DNA from: Pseudaminobacter soli (ex Li et al. 2025)
GTDB taxonomy: Bacteria; Pseudomonadota; Alphaproteobacteria; Rhizobiales; Rhizobiaceae
Reading direction: 5' to 3'
DNA: 64,000 nt
Assembly: GCF_029892515.1 (NCBI RefSeq)
Contig: NZ_JARXVF010000002.1
Location: forward strand, 124,001-188,000
Part shown: one piece after another, positions 16,841-28,679 of the stretch
Position numbering within the stretch: position 1 is the first letter of the stretch
Layout of the letters: each line of letters begins with the position of its first letter
Notes under the pieces: generated by a model
What the model saw: only the letters and a program-made list of their open reading frames with translations
What the model was told of the DNA's origin: nothing
Databases searched by the model: none
Translations under genes and position numbers: made by a program

Positions 16841-17869
16841 ATGAAGGTATATTTCCATCCAGATCAGCTTCTTCATCACCCACAGTCCTATTACTCGCGC
16901 GGCAAGATGCGGGTCCCGCAGGAGGTGCCGAACAGGGCCGAGCGGCTGTTGCAGGCCGCCCTCGACATCGGCATGACCAGGGAGACCCCGGCCGATTTCG
17001 GGGTCGAGCCGCTTGCCGCGGTCCACAGCCGCGCATACCTCGCTTTCCTCGCAGAGGCTCACGCCCGCTGGAAAGAAGTCCCGGAGGACTGGGGCGACGA
17101 AGTCATGTCCAACATCTTCGTCCGCGAGCCGAACGCGATGCGGGGGGTTCTCGCCCAGGCAGGTCGTTACCTTGCCGACGGCAGTTGCCCGATCGGCCCC
17201 CAGACCTGGCGCTCGGCCTATTGGTCGGCGCAAAGTGCTGTGGCAGGAGCCCGTGCGCTCGTCGATGGTGAAAAGGCGGCCTACGCGCTCTGCCGTCCAC
17301 CAGGTCACCACGCCCGCGTCGACGCGGCCGGCGGCTTCTGCTACCTCGACAACGCCGCCATCGCCGCCCAGGAACTGCGGACACGGTTCGGACGGGTCGC
17401 GATCCTGGACACCGACATGCATCACGGGCAGGGTATCCAGGAAATCTTCTACGACAGGAGCGACGTGCTCTATGTCTCCATCCACGGCGACCCCACGAAC
17501 TTCTATCCGGCCGTTGCGGGGTTCGAAGACGAGCGCGGCCGGGCGGAGGGCGAAGGGTTCAACCTCAACCTTCCGATGCCCCACGGTTCCGGCGAGGGCG
17601 TTTTCTTCGAACGGTTGGCGACGGCCATCGATGCCGTCGCCGACTTCCGCGCGGACGCTCTGGTGCTGTCGCTCGGCTTCGATATCTACGAGTTGGACCC
17701 ACAAGCGAAGGTCGCCGTTTCGACCGCCGGGTTTGCGCGTTTGGGCGCGGCCATACGAGCGATGAACCTTCCCTGCCTCATTGTGCAGGAAGGCGGATAT
17801 CATCTGTCGTCACTGCATGAGAATGCACATGCGTTCTTCGGTCATCCGGACGATTGGACAGGCATTTGA
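16841..17869 (+). CDS. Histone deacetylase/acetylpolyamine amidohydrolase family protein
   Basis: A 342-residue zinc amidohydrolase of the HDAC superfamily. RPPGHHA carries the His156-His157 active-site dyad, LDTDMHHGQG supplies zinc ligands Asp192 and His194, LGFD supplies the third aspartate, and QEGGYH carries the transition-state tyrosine. All catalytic residues are present. Bacterial relatives deacetylate acetylpolyamines or similar amides. A GGGAG site precedes the ATG. No polyamine genes lie nearby, so the substrate is open. Confidence 0.88.
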   Translation: MKVYFHPDQLLHHPQSYYSRGKMRVPQEVPNRAERLLQAALDIGMTRETPADFGVEPLAAVHSRAYLAFLAEAHARWKEVPEDWGDEVMSNIFVREPNAMRGVLAQAGRYLADGSCPIGPQTWRSAYWSAQSAVAGARALVDGEKAAYALCRPPGHHARVDAAGGFCYLDNAAIAAQELRTRFGRVAILDTDMHHGQGIQEIFYDRSDVLYVSIHGDPTNFYPAVAGFEDERGRAEGEGFNLNLPMPHGSGEGVFFERLATAIDAVADFRADALVLSLGFDIYELDPQAKVAVSTAGFARLGAAIRAMNLPCLIVQEGGYHLSSLHENAHAFFGHPDDWTGI

Positions 17870-18558
17870 TTTTGCGCTCATTCCGATCATTTGATAATTT
17901 CCCGACGACCAACCAATCGCACACAGGCCAGATCGAAACCAGCACCTACCGTATCCCTGGCACGAACCGGTGAAGGTGATGTGGAACTGGGCGAGGAGGT
18001 ATACGCCTCAGGCCGGCCATCGCTGGCCGCATCGAGTCGCTGCGCGGTATAGCTCGCCGCGGTGGCGAGTATCACCCGGACGCGGTCGCAGCCTGGTTCG
18101 ATTTCCACGGCGACCTCAATACGCCTGAGGCAAGCGCGACAGGGTATCCGGACTTGGGGCTTGCGATCGCATGCCTCAAAGTCGGGCGTCACTGGTGCCA
18201 TTTTTATCCGCTCTTTCGCCGCGAGTTGCTCCTTTTCTCTCGGGTCAATACCGACCTTTCGAATGGCTTCCCATTCGCGAGCTTTTCCCGGGCTTGCGCG
18301 AGAGTGGTGTAGCCTGGCCCAGCTATCTCTTCGTCCGTTTCAGCAAATGTTCCAAGCTTGCGTGAGGGGGCGCTTGTGACTCCCTGCTTCCAACGTGCGA
18401 ACTATAGAATGTCTTGGATCTCGGCGTCACTCGGATGCAAAGATATGTGGTTTTACCCGCGTCCGAGACCTCGTACATGCCGATAAAGACCGAGATTGGC
18501 TTGATAGCGGCCAGTCCGTTTCTTGAGATTGGAAGGGACAGGCCGCCGTCAGAGGGCG
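17870..18558. other. Gene-poor stretch, one doubtful minus-strand frame
   Basis: Nearly 690 bases with no recognisable gene. A 104-codon minus-strand frame at 17887-18201 contains CRACLRRI-like cysteines but has a weak ribosome site and no family match I know. The rest (18202-18558) shows only short overlapping frames. Confidence 0.35.
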
Positions 18559-19440
18559 CTACTTCAGCGGCAAAAACAGCTCCGCGACCGTTTCATGTGC
18601 CGGCACCTCCGGGAAGAAGGAAAGCCGCTGGCAATAGATCGGGAAGTCGCGTGCTTCCTCGCCGCTGGCCGGAAGCCAGTCGCGATAAAGGTAGAGCGCG
18701 GCGGGCTCCAGATTGTCGGTGTTGCCGACGATACGTAGGACCGCGCAGCGGCCACCAGGGATCTCGCCGGCTTTGATGTGCTCGCCGTTCGGCTCGATCG
18801 GCGGGTTGGTCCCGACACAAAGGTCCACGCTATAATCTGCTGGCGACGCGGGACGCCGCTCGGAACGCCAGACGTTGAAGGTCGGACTTGTCTTGGGGTG
18901 CAGGCCAGCGGCCTTGCGCCACGCGATGAACCGCTGGATGGTGGCGCCGAGCGTCGCCGGGTCGCCCCGATGCTCCATGATCGCCACCGGCGTGGGGGGC
19001 ACATCGCGGATCGTCACGTCGTCAGGGGTAAAAGTCTTCTGCATGAGCTTGTTCCTCGCGTTGTCGAGAGGCCCGAAGGCCGCAAGCCACGGCTCCAAGT
19101 CGGGAGACTTCCGGAACGATGAAGGCGATTGCCCGAACCGTTGCCGAAAAGCGCGGGCGAAGGCATCCGGTGCCTCGTAACCGGCATCCATCGCTATGTC
19201 CGTGACGGATTGGGCGTCCGTGTAGGCCAGCCGGTACGAAGCGCGCTTCATACGGGCAAGCTGGACATAGCGATGCACGGACAACCCGAAGGTCGCCGTG
19301 AACTGCCGGTGGAAATGAAACTTCGAGAAGGCCGCAACACCGCTCACCGTTTCGAGGTCCAGATCACTGTCAAGATGCCGGTCAATATAGTCCAGCACCC
19401 GCCGCATCCGGGCCTGATAGTTTTGAAGCGCCGCCTTCAT
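18559..19440 (-). CDS. AraC family regulator with GyrI-like effector domain
   Basis: A 293-residue protein. Residues 1-105 form the AraC DNA-binding region (RVLDYIDRHLDSDLDLETVSG, then TDIAMDAGYEAPDAFARAFRQRFGQSPSSFR). The C-terminal 150 residues are a GyrI/Rob-type ligand domain (VPPTPVAIMEHRGDP...). The upstream frame continues 60 codons, but MKAALQNYQ at 19440 matches the family start. Such proteins bind drugs or small hydrophobic compounds. Its targets are not evident from the neighbours. Confidence 0.82.
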   Translation of the reverse strand: MKAALQNYQARMRRVLDYIDRHLDSDLDLETVSGVAAFSKFHFHRQFTATFGLSVHRYVQLARMKRASYRLAYTDAQSVTDIAMDAGYEAPDAFARAFRQRFGQSPSSFRKSPDLEPWLAAFGPLDNARNKLMQKTFTPDDVTIRDVPPTPVAIMEHRGDPATLGATIQRFIAWRKAAGLHPKTSPTFNVWRSERRPASPADYSVDLCVGTNPPIEPNGEHIKAGEIPGGRCAVLRIVGNTDNLEPAALYLYRDWLPASGEEARDFPIYCQRLSFFPEVPAHETVAELFLPLK

Positions 19441-19637
19441 CGTCCCTGCTCCGTGGCTACCCCAGTTAGGCGCACGCAGATGTGACGCGCTCGACCGATC
19501 TTGCGGTTTTGTCACGGCTCGCAGAACATCGCCAAGGACCGCTTGCGGGCACGCCCAATTTATGGATGAACGGCGAAAAGGGGGCGTTTGCAGACTGGTG
19601 GCTTTCATACCGTGCCGCACTCTGATTCAAGCTCAAA

Positions 19638-19712
19638 ATGAGCCGATATGACCAGACCGACTTCGAATGGCACGTGACCAAGCCGCTGCTGCCCAACAAG
19701 CCGTTCCCCACC
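19638..19712 (+). mobile_element. IS5-family transposase remnant (N-terminal fragment)
   Basis: The frame reads MSRYDQTDFEWHVTKPLLPN, the characteristic start of IS5/IS427-type transposases, then loses similarity within 75-100 bases. No second open reading frame or terminal repeats are seen, so it is a dead fragment. Confidence 0.7.
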
Positions 19713-19795
19713 GTCTTGCTCGCGATCCTGGCTGTTGTCTCAACAACGGCGTGTATGCAATAGCCATGCGTACCGCCTCTGCGTCGCTCCGTTGG

Positions 19796-20179
19796 TCAAA
19801 CCATCGGATTGCCATTGGACGAGGTTTCGGGGACCGCCTCCTTGACGTCCCAATGCTCCACCAGTCGTCCGTTCATGATGCGATAGACATCGACAACAGC
19901 CGTTCCGCGATCATCCGCGTTGGCCTGGAACAAGGTATGCGCAACGACAAGATCGTCATCGGCGATCAGGCGCGCGATGGTGAAATGCCCTTCCGGCACG
20001 GCCTCGAACAGTGGGCCGAGGAAGGCTTCCAAAGCAGCGCGACCATTGCCGACATGCGGATTGTGCTGAATGTAGTCGTCGGCAACGAAGTCGGCGACCG
20101 CGCCGAGACTTTTAGCGTTCCAGACCTTGGCGTAAAAGTCTGCGACGAGCGTCTTGTGGGTGTCGAGTTTAGTGGTCAT
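19796..20179 (-). CDS. SnoaL-like/NTF2-like protein
   Basis: A 127-residue single-domain protein with the SnoaL pattern: VADFYAKVWNAKSLGAVADFVADDYIQHNP, then GRLVEHWDVKEAVPE at the end. The fold covers ester cyclases and ketosteroid isomerase-like proteins; activity cannot be assigned. A GGAGAACG site lies before the ATG. It ends 45 bases from the MFS gene in the same direction and may be its operon partner. Confidence 0.8.
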   Translation of the reverse strand: MTTKLDTHKTLVADFYAKVWNAKSLGAVADFVADDYIQHNPHVGNGRAALEAFLGPLFEAVPEGHFTIARLIADDDLVVAHTLFQANADDRGTAVVDVYRIMNGRLVEHWDVKEAVPETSSNGNPMV

Positions 20180-20223
20180 TGCGTTCTCCTTTAGATTGGG
20201 AAATCAGGTTCGATCCGGACAGC

Positions 20224-21405
20224 TTATGTTGCGGTGGCCAGACTGGCGGGCTTCGCCGCTGCCCGGCTCGACAAAGCGAGCGCGGCGATCGCGAGAGCGA
20301 GAAAGCCGATGGAAGCGAGCGGCAGGGATGAAAGTCCGAACACCGGATAGAGGGTGCCGGCCGTAAACGATCCTGCGGCCATGCCGACGTAAATGGCGGA
20401 GGAATTGAGAGCGAGCACAAGACCCCGCGCCTCCGGTGCAAGTTCGACCATGCGGCGCTGCTGCGAGGGCATGAAAAGATCGCTTGCCGTAGCCCACACG
20501 ATCAGCAATGCGAGAGCTGCCGGATACCAGGCAGGCGCGAGGAAGAGAGTTGCGAACACGAGGGTCAGCGCCGTGAGTGCAACCGTGACGGCGCGGTTTG
20601 CAGACCAGCGTTGGGAAACCCATCGCGCGACGTAGTTCCCGCCGATGCCAGCAAGGCCGAAGATCATCAGCGCTGTTGACACGGCCTCGGGTCCAGCGCC
20701 GAAACGGTCACGTAAGATCAGCGTGATCATGGTGTAGGTGACGAACACGCCGGACATTTCCAGCACCATCACGGCGATACCAGCGGCGGTCGCCGGTCGC
20801 CTGGCGATAGCGGCCAGATCGCTCGGACGAACGCGCTCGCCGCCCTCGCGGTTATCGACAAAGATCGCGATCAGGCCAGCCGCGATGAGCGTCGCGACAC
20901 CGATCAGGGCAAAAGTTGGTCGCCACCCAAGCGCCGCGCCGCCCCATGCCGAAAGTGGCACGCCGAGAACAGAGGCGATCGTCATGCCGCTGAAAACGAC
21001 GGCGAGCGCGTGCCCCTGGCGCTCTTGCGCGACCAGGCTCGCGCCAAGCGCGGATGCGACTGGCCCGATCGCGGCGGCACCAAGGCCGGCGCAGACACGA
21101 GCGGCGAACAATACTGCGTAGTTCGGCGCGAGCGCTGTGCCGAAAGCGCCGACGGCCATGAGAGCAAGCCCGATCAGGATCAATGTCCGGCGCGGCCATT
21201 GGCCGGCGACCATCTGCAATCCGGGCGCGCTGACAGCGAAGGTGACGGCAAGCATCGAAACCAGCATCGCGACAGCGCCGCGCTCGAGTGAGAGCGATGC
21301 TGCGATCTCGGGTAGCGTGCCGACGATGGCGAGCGTGCCGGTTCCCATCGTGAAATAGGAAAGGCTCAAAATGCGAAGAGAGATGTTTGTCGAGCGCTCG
21401 GTCAT
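20224..21405 (-). CDS. MFS transporter (DHA1-like)
   Basis: A 393-residue 12-helix major facilitator protein. Motif A-like AGQWPRRTLILIG lies between helices 2 and 3, and ARVCAGLGAAAIGP is helix 4. The ATG at 21405 is preceded by GGAGGGCCAC; an ATG four codons upstream overlaps that site. It is divergent from a LysR gene, the usual arrangement for an efflux pump and its regulator. Confidence 0.85.
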   Translation of the reverse strand: MTERSTNISLRILSLSYFTMGTGTLAIVGTLPEIAASLSLERGAVAMLVSMLAVTFAVSAPGLQMVAGQWPRRTLILIGLALMAVGAFGTALAPNYAVLFAARVCAGLGAAAIGPVASALGASLVAQERQGHALAVVFSGMTIASVLGVPLSAWGGAALGWRPTFALIGVATLIAAGLIAIFVDNREGGERVRPSDLAAIARRPATAAGIAVMVLEMSGVFVTYTMITLILRDRFGAGPEAVSTALMIFGLAGIGGNYVARWVSQRWSANRAVTVALTALTLVFATLFLAPAWYPAALALLIVWATASDLFMPSQQRRMVELAPEARGLVLALNSSAIYVGMAAGSFTAGTLYPVFGLSSLPLASIGFLALAIAALALSSRAAAKPASLATAT

Positions 21406-21498
21406 GTGGCCCTCCATGCGGCTTCAGATGCGTTGGACGTGACTTAGCGCGAAGCGATGGTATACTTGAAATCGATTGTCGGTATGGGACCAATAGCC

Positions 21499-22407
21499 AT
21501 GAGTGATACGAGAGGCATTGACCTCAATCTGCTGCGGTCCCTGGACGTGCTGATTGAGGAGGCCAATGTCACACACGCCGCCGCGCGCCTCGGCGTGACG
21601 CAACCGGGATTGTCGGCGCAACTCGCGCGCCTGCGTGCCATCTTTGACGATCCACTGCTTGTTCCGTCCGAAAAAGGGCGCGGCATGTTGCCGACGAGTC
21701 GCGCGCTGGAACTCCGGGAACCCTTGCACGCCGCGCTGAAAGACCTGGAGGCGGTCATCCGCACCCCAGCGCAGTTCGACCCGCGAACGGATGCGCGAAC
21801 CTTCGCGATCGCCACTACGGACAACGCCGTCGTTGTGCTCGGATTGCCGTTGATCGAGCGCCTTCGCGAAGCGGCCGGTCGAGGGATCAGGCTCTCATTC
21901 GCTAACAGCGGGATCGATGTGGCCACCGAATTGGAGCGCGGCGAGATCGACCTGCTCGTCGGCTCGGACCGCATGGTCCCGCCGGCAATGAAGGCGCGCA
22001 AGCTGCTGGAGGAAAGCTATGTGATGGTCCAGCGCAAGGGCCATCCGCGCGGCCGTGCGCCGCTCGATCTCGATGCGTATTGCAAGCTGGAGCATGTTCT
22101 GGTGTCAACCAGTGGCGGAAGCTTTCACGGCTTCATCGACGAACAGCTCGAAAAGCTCGGCTATCGGCGCAGCGTGACGCTATCGGTTCATCAATTCGTC
22201 ATGGCACCGATGATCGTCGCATCAACGGACTTCGTTTCGACACTGCCACGACGGTTCGCAGCCCGCTTCGCGGATCGGCTGGACTTATTCGAGCTGCCGT
22301 TCTCCGCGCAGGGCTTCAGCCTGTTTGCCGCATGGCATCCGCGCGCCCATGCCGACCCGGCATTGATGTGGCTGCGAAATCAACTGATCGAGATAGCAAG
22401 AGAATGA
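21499..22407 (+). CDS. LysR family transcriptional regulator
   Basis: A 302-residue LTTR with the N-terminal wHTH DLNLLRSLDVLIEEANVTHAAARLGVTQPGLSAQLARLR and a C-terminal substrate-binding domain. The frame is open 14 codons further up; MSDTRGIDLNLL is the typical family start. It is divergently arranged with the MFS gene (94-base gap), which it probably regulates. Confidence 0.85.
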   Translation: MSDTRGIDLNLLRSLDVLIEEANVTHAAARLGVTQPGLSAQLARLRAIFDDPLLVPSEKGRGMLPTSRALELREPLHAALKDLEAVIRTPAQFDPRTDARTFAIATTDNAVVVLGLPLIERLREAAGRGIRLSFANSGIDVATELERGEIDLLVGSDRMVPPAMKARKLLEESYVMVQRKGHPRGRAPLDLDAYCKLEHVLVSTSGGSFHGFIDEQLEKLGYRRSVTLSVHQFVMAPMIVASTDFVSTLPRRFAARFADRLDLFELPFSAQGFSLFAAWHPRAHADPALMWLRNQLIEIARE

Positions 22408-22737
22408 TTTCGTCGAACGAAAACGGAACGCTGCTGGAGGGAATGAACAATCGCGTTACAATCCCAACCCCCGCTGCCGCCCGATCTGCCACGAAACCGA
22501 GCCGCCTTGCACTACGCCCATAACCGCGCGAGCATCGCGGTAATCTCGGCCCTGATCTCGTCCGCATCTTGATCCGCGTCGATCCAGGCTCCATGCAGAT
22601 AACTTGCGCGGTGGAAAAAGCGAGGCTTCCACCACCACTGTTACGAGACCTGCCACGTCATTGATAATTGCAAGCGGGGGCATGTCCATGCCGATCACAA
22701 TCGCACGTGGGTGGCAGGAACATGTACGGGCGCGGGC
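22408..22737. other. Intergenic, no gene recognised
   Basis: About 330 bases of mixed short frames between the LysR gene and the GNAT remnant. A plus-strand run rich in His and Cys codons (about 22620-22730) is open but matches no family I know. Confidence 0.35.
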
Positions 22738-22878
22738 ATGACGTTCTTGTTCGTCGAGGCGAGTGAGGGCGCACGCCGCCTCTTTGAACGTCGCGGCTTT
22801 CGCATCGATGCTCGAAACGACTACACGATCAACGGTGTCGCGATCCACAACTGCCGCATGTCAAAGCTGATCCCTTGA
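22738..22878 (+). pseudogene. GNAT acetyltransferase, C-terminal remnant
   Basis: A 46-codon frame reads FVEASEGARRLFERRGF, then NDYTINGVAIHNCRMSKL and stop, the last third of a PhnO/YafP-like GNAT acetyltransferase. The acetyl-CoA-binding part is not found in any upstream frame, so only the tail survives. Confidence 0.65.
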
Positions 22879-23073
22879 AGTGGAGCCTTGGGAAGTCTGG
22901 AGCTCGCTTGTGTGGCCCGAAAGCCGTCCGTCTCCCTTCCACCCAACGAAGCCGATCGTCGTTTGCCTCGCGCTGCCGTCTCACCCGTATTGCATTTCTG
23001 CCTGGGTCGACCACAGGCACCGCCCGCTGATGCCCTTCATCCTCAGGCGACGCGAAGGCAAGCAAGAGCCCGT

Positions 23074-25333
<2,260 letters not shown>

Positions 25334-25386
25334 TTGCAATGACGTGCATGGAAGAACGCGCGCCACAACACCATGTCGCGTGGGAC

Positions 25387-25626
25387 AACATGGCGAACAT
25401 TTGTAGTCCGCCGCCCACGTTGCCCCCAGGGGGCGAAATCTGGTCGCTGGTTTTGAAGCCGGGCGGGCAGTTTTCGGTGCGCGCCCGCACAACTGTACGA
25501 TCGGACTGCTCGTGCCGACGAAGTTGGAAACCCGGATATTGTCATTGCCATTCACCGTCACCGCCCACGGGCGTGGGAGACCGCCACCTGTGAACGGTGA
25601 GCCCGGATAAGGGCTGCCATCCGCCG
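25387..25626 (-). pseudogene. NHL/beta-propeller protein fragment, C-terminal part, frameshifted
   Basis: The minus strand reads PWAVTVNGNDNIRVSNFVG and PIVQLCG, then after a one-base shift near 25480 continues TENCPPGFKTSDQISPPGG and GGGLQMFAM. These are successive parts of a Vgb/NHL-repeat exported protein known from Rhizobiales. No start, signal peptide or downstream part is present. Confidence 0.65.
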
Positions 25627-25640
25627 CGGGAGCGTGTGAG

Positions 25641-25769
25641 GGCATCCTTTGGGTCGGTGACAATTTCACGATCGGTTGGCAGGGCACTAATGCATTGTGG
25701 AAGGGCCACGCCACCAAATTCGACCCGAACGGCAAGCCGCTTTCGCCGATCACCGGCGGCGGGACGGAG
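25641..25769 (+). pseudogene. NHL/beta-propeller protein fragment, middle part, inverted
   Basis: The plus strand reads GILWVGDNFTIGWQGTNALW, then KFDPNGKPLSPITGGG, an earlier segment of the same kind of protein whose later segment lies inverted at 25387-25626. The two pieces diverge from a junction near 25630. Confidence 0.6.
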
Positions 25770-25857
25770 CACCGACTGTCCTCGCAGGCTACGCCGTGCG
25801 CAGGTTCCAAGACTCAGCTAAACCAAGCTGGTTTGCATCTGGACCTAAACGAAATTG

Positions 25858-26508
25858 ATGGCAGAGACTGATCTCTATCTTCCACTGAAGGCCTTCATGG
25901 AAGGCGCTGGTTATTCCGTCAAAGGCGAGGTTAACGGCTGTGACCTGGTCGGAGTGAAAGACAGCGACCCGCCCGTGCTCATCGTTTGCGAGATGAAGCT
26001 GACCGTTAATCTTGAGTTGATCATGCAGGGCGTCAACCGGGCGGCAATCTGCGACGAGGTTTGGCTTGCGGCGCGATCCTCCAAGGCCGGAAAAGGTCGG
26101 GAGCACGACGCGCGTTTCCGTAATCTGTGCCGGCGTCTTGGCTTCGGGCTCATAGCCGTTTCAGCGTCTGGAACGGTGGAGGTCATCGTCGCGCCATTTG
26201 CAGCAACGCCTCGCCGAGATCCCAAAAGGCGCTCTCGGCTTCTTGAGGAGCACCGGCGTCGGGTAGGAGATCCCCAGAAGGGCGGAGGTCGCGGCAAGCC
26301 GATCATGACCGCCTACAGGCAGGACTGCATGCTATGCGCGACGTCGTTGCTGAACGGACCACAAAGCCCCAAACAGCTACAGACACTGGTTGCGAGAGCG
26401 CCGACAATCCTGCGAAGCAATGTATATGGGTGGTTTGTGCGGGAGAGTAGGGGAATCTACGGCCTAACGGACCTCGGCAGGGCCGCTGTGCTGCCATCTC
26501 AGGATTGA
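25858..26508 (+). CDS. DUF2161 domain protein (putative PDDEXK-type phosphodiesterase)
   Basis: A 216-residue protein. The N-terminal half reads ETDLYLPLKAFMEGAGYSVKGEVNGCDLVG, then VLIVCEMKLTVNLELIMQG, a restriction-endonuclease-like core in which the Asp and the E-x-K residues fit a PD-(D/E)xK site. The C-terminal part (GLTDLGRAAV) resembles a small winged helix. These match DUF2161 as found in Rhizobiales. A TTG directly before the ATG is also in frame. Function is unknown; nucleic-acid cleavage is plausible. Confidence 0.75.
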   Translation: MAETDLYLPLKAFMEGAGYSVKGEVNGCDLVGVKDSDPPVLIVCEMKLTVNLELIMQGVNRAAICDEVWLAARSSKAGKGREHDARFRNLCRRLGFGLIAVSASGTVEVIVAPFAATPRRDPKRRSRLLEEHRRRVGDPQKGGGRGKPIMTAYRQDCMLCATSLLNGPQSPKQLQTLVARAPTILRSNVYGWFVRESRGIYGLTDLGRAAVLPSQD

Positions 26509-27217
26509 TCGGCCGCTTGCGAGCCGGATGACGCGCTCAGCGCCATTTCAAGAATGTCCGCTTTGGGGGAGCGGCGACTATCACATCGACCAACATGGGG
26601 CGCGAAGAACATGCACTGCGCTGCCCATAAGAATCTGCTGCGGGTCACAACTCGACTGAGGACGGCCCATAGATAAACTTGGAGCTATCCAGCATTAAAT
26701 CGCTATCCGAAGCAAATGTCGGTATCGGTGGTTGCGAGCCCCCGCAACCACTTCCAATATAACTCACTCGCCGTCCCGATTTGATCATCGGGGCGGCGAA
26801 CGTGTATCACGGCTGATGAGCGATATGTCGAGCCCGACGCGCCGTTGAGCGGCAGCGCACAGGCTGGTCGTCCCTGGATGACTAATGTGCGCGGGGGCAC
26901 CAGCTATCTCGCGCCTGCCACCTTGAGGCCGGCCAGGATCGTTGCTTCCACCCAAGCATTGCCCTGGCCGGCCCTGCCGGTCCCACCAAACCGGCATCCG
27001 GGAGATTTGATCCGAAGCCCGCGCCGGCCGGAAAAAGCCGGTCAAGGCGGCTTCCACAACAAGCTGCGCCTTGACCGACTTCACCGCCCGGGCTTCCTTG
27101 CAGAGAAGCGTCGGGCGGAATTCGGCGGGCTGATCGCCCGCCGTTGAGGCTGGGCTGGGGCGGACAGCACTCATCCTGCGCTGTCAAATCCTCATGCGCG
27201 GCTGCCGCTTCGCCCGC
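26509..27217. other. Gene-poor stretch of about 700 bases
   Basis: No gene is recognised. A minus-strand frame (26785-27174) and several shorter ones are open mainly because of GC bias. Near 26555 there is a partial match to the dispersed repeat family (AATGTCCGCTTT). Confidence 0.4.
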
Positions 27218-27889
27218 TCACGTTCCCAGGAAAAAATCTCCCGGCGTCATGCGGCGTCCGATCCGCACCAGGTCGTCGCGGGCCGAGCGGATTTGTGGCC
27301 AGGGAAAGTCCGAAGAACATTCTTGCCATGCCTCGCCCTCGCGCATCACCGCATCGAGCTTGCCCGCCACGCCGGCAAGCGAGGTTGCCGGTGTCGTCGA
27401 TAGCTCTTCCAGCAAGACGTTGATCCGCCGGAAGCCTTCCTGCTCGGCCCTCAGCCCCGAAAAGTAACCGATCTCTTCGGCCACAGCCTCGAACCGCGCC
27501 TTCTTGGATGCAAGCTCGGCTTTTACCTTCGCGCGAATAGAGGCCATATCCGTTCGCGTGCCGACCACTCGGTCGAGCCCTTCCATCGAGCAAACATAGA
27601 CCGGCTCGCCTCCCGGAACGGTGACCGTCGTCCCCAGGCAATCCACCCGGTCGGCTAGCGCCACTTCCAGTTCTTGCTGCCGACGGCACAAAAGCTGGAC
27701 CCTCTCATGCACGGCAGCCCACTCGCGCCACAGCGAAACAGCAGGGTCGGTTGCCGCGCCCGGTGACGCAAGAGTTTGCGCCTGCGCATCTTGCCAAAGC
27801 GTCCAGCCGGTTACGGCGGCAACACCGCCCCAAAGCGCCACCCGACGCGTGACGGAGACAAATCTCGTGCTATGGTCGGAATCAGCCAT
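27218..27889 (-). CDS. Hypothetical exported protein with Tat-like leader
   Basis: A 223-residue protein starting MADSDHSTRFVSVTRRVALW; the RR followed by a hydrophobic stretch and QAQT near residue 40 looks like a twin-arginine leader. The body is helical and charged (RAKVKAELASKKARFEAVAEEIGYF). Similar proteins with an N-terminal TRR leader are common and uncharacterised in rhizobia. The ATG follows AGGGAG; a longer frame was not used. Function unknown. Confidence 0.6.
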   Translation of the reverse strand: MADSDHSTRFVSVTRRVALWGGVAAVTGWTLWQDAQAQTLASPGAATDPAVSLWREWAAVHERVQLLCRRQQELEVALADRVDCLGTTVTVPGGEPVYVCSMEGLDRVVGTRTDMASIRAKVKAELASKKARFEAVAEEIGYFSGLRAEQEGFRRINVLLEELSTTPATSLAGVAGKLDAVMREGEAWQECSSDFPWPQIRSARDDLVRIGRRMTPGDFFLGT

Positions 27890-28067
27890 GATCCGAGCTC
27901 CCTTACAGCTTAGGTTGTGGTCAGGCCGGGTGATGTGTTGCCTCACATCGCTCGGCTGCATTCTAGTCTAAGCACCGGAACTCACCGGCATTGGCGGTTA
28001 CGGGATGCTTATGCCAAAGAGATTCCTACCACATACACTACAAAAGATCATTTTGCAATCATATGAT

Positions 28068-28322
28068 ATGAAAACGATCACTGGTGCTCAAATAAGAGCT
28101 GCGCGTGCATTGATACGATGGAGCGCGGAGGAACTAGCCAGCGCGGCGAGCGTGGGCATCGCCACAGTCAGGCGTGCAGAAGCCGAGGATGGATTACCAT
28201 CAACGACAATTGCGAATCTGACAGCGATCCGTCATGCCCTCGAAGCAGCGGGTGTGAAGTTCCTCTCGGAGAATAGCGATGGTCCCGGTGTGAGGCTTAC
28301 GCGCGCCCCCGGAAAAGAATGA
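28068..28322 (+). CDS. Small XRE-type helix-turn-helix protein
   Basis: An 84-residue single HTH domain: ITGAQIRAARALIRWSAEELASAASVGIATVRRAE, followed by LTAIRHALEAAGVKFL. This is a widespread rhizobial regulator type. No strong ribosome site precedes the ATG; an in-frame ATG lies upstream at 28005. No target is evident. Confidence 0.75.
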   Translation: MKTITGAQIRAARALIRWSAEELASAASVGIATVRRAEAEDGLPSTTIANLTAIRHALEAAGVKFLSENSDGPGVRLTRAPGKE

Positions 28323-28679
28323 TCCCGCAGGCGAGTGAAAGACGCTAACTCAAAGACGACGTTTGCCCTTCGGGCGACAAATGGCCGCTTCGCGCCCCAT
28401 GTCGGCCGTAGGGTTGACTTTTGCCGTTGCCCAAAAGCAGACATCGTCGGCTAGCACGCTGCAGGTCACGGCGCGGCGGCGCGATGGTCCGGGCTGCAAG
28501 CCTTCGGGTTGGATGGTGAGGTGGTGCTTCATTTCTTCCCCACAGGTTACGGAAGGTTCTATCGACCTCGACTAGCCATGACGCAATTATTGATCCGACC
28601 TTCAGACAACGCGCATGCCACCTTGCAGAAAAGTTCGCGACTGCGTGCCGCCGTCGCGGGTCACGATTGTGGAAATGCT
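28323..28679. other. Intergenic with dispersed-repeat remnant
   Basis: The segment around 28386-28466 (CTTCGCGCCCCATGTCGGCC, later TAGCACGCTGCAGGTC) resembles 37882-37962 in the window. No gene recognised. Confidence 0.4.

Noticed and set aside
17887-18201. Minus-strand 104-codon frame with cysteine pairs
   Set aside because: Weak ribosome site, no recognised domain; too little support to call a gene.
26785-27174. Minus-strand 129-codon frame
   Set aside because: No start-site support or family similarity; part of a gene-poor stretch.
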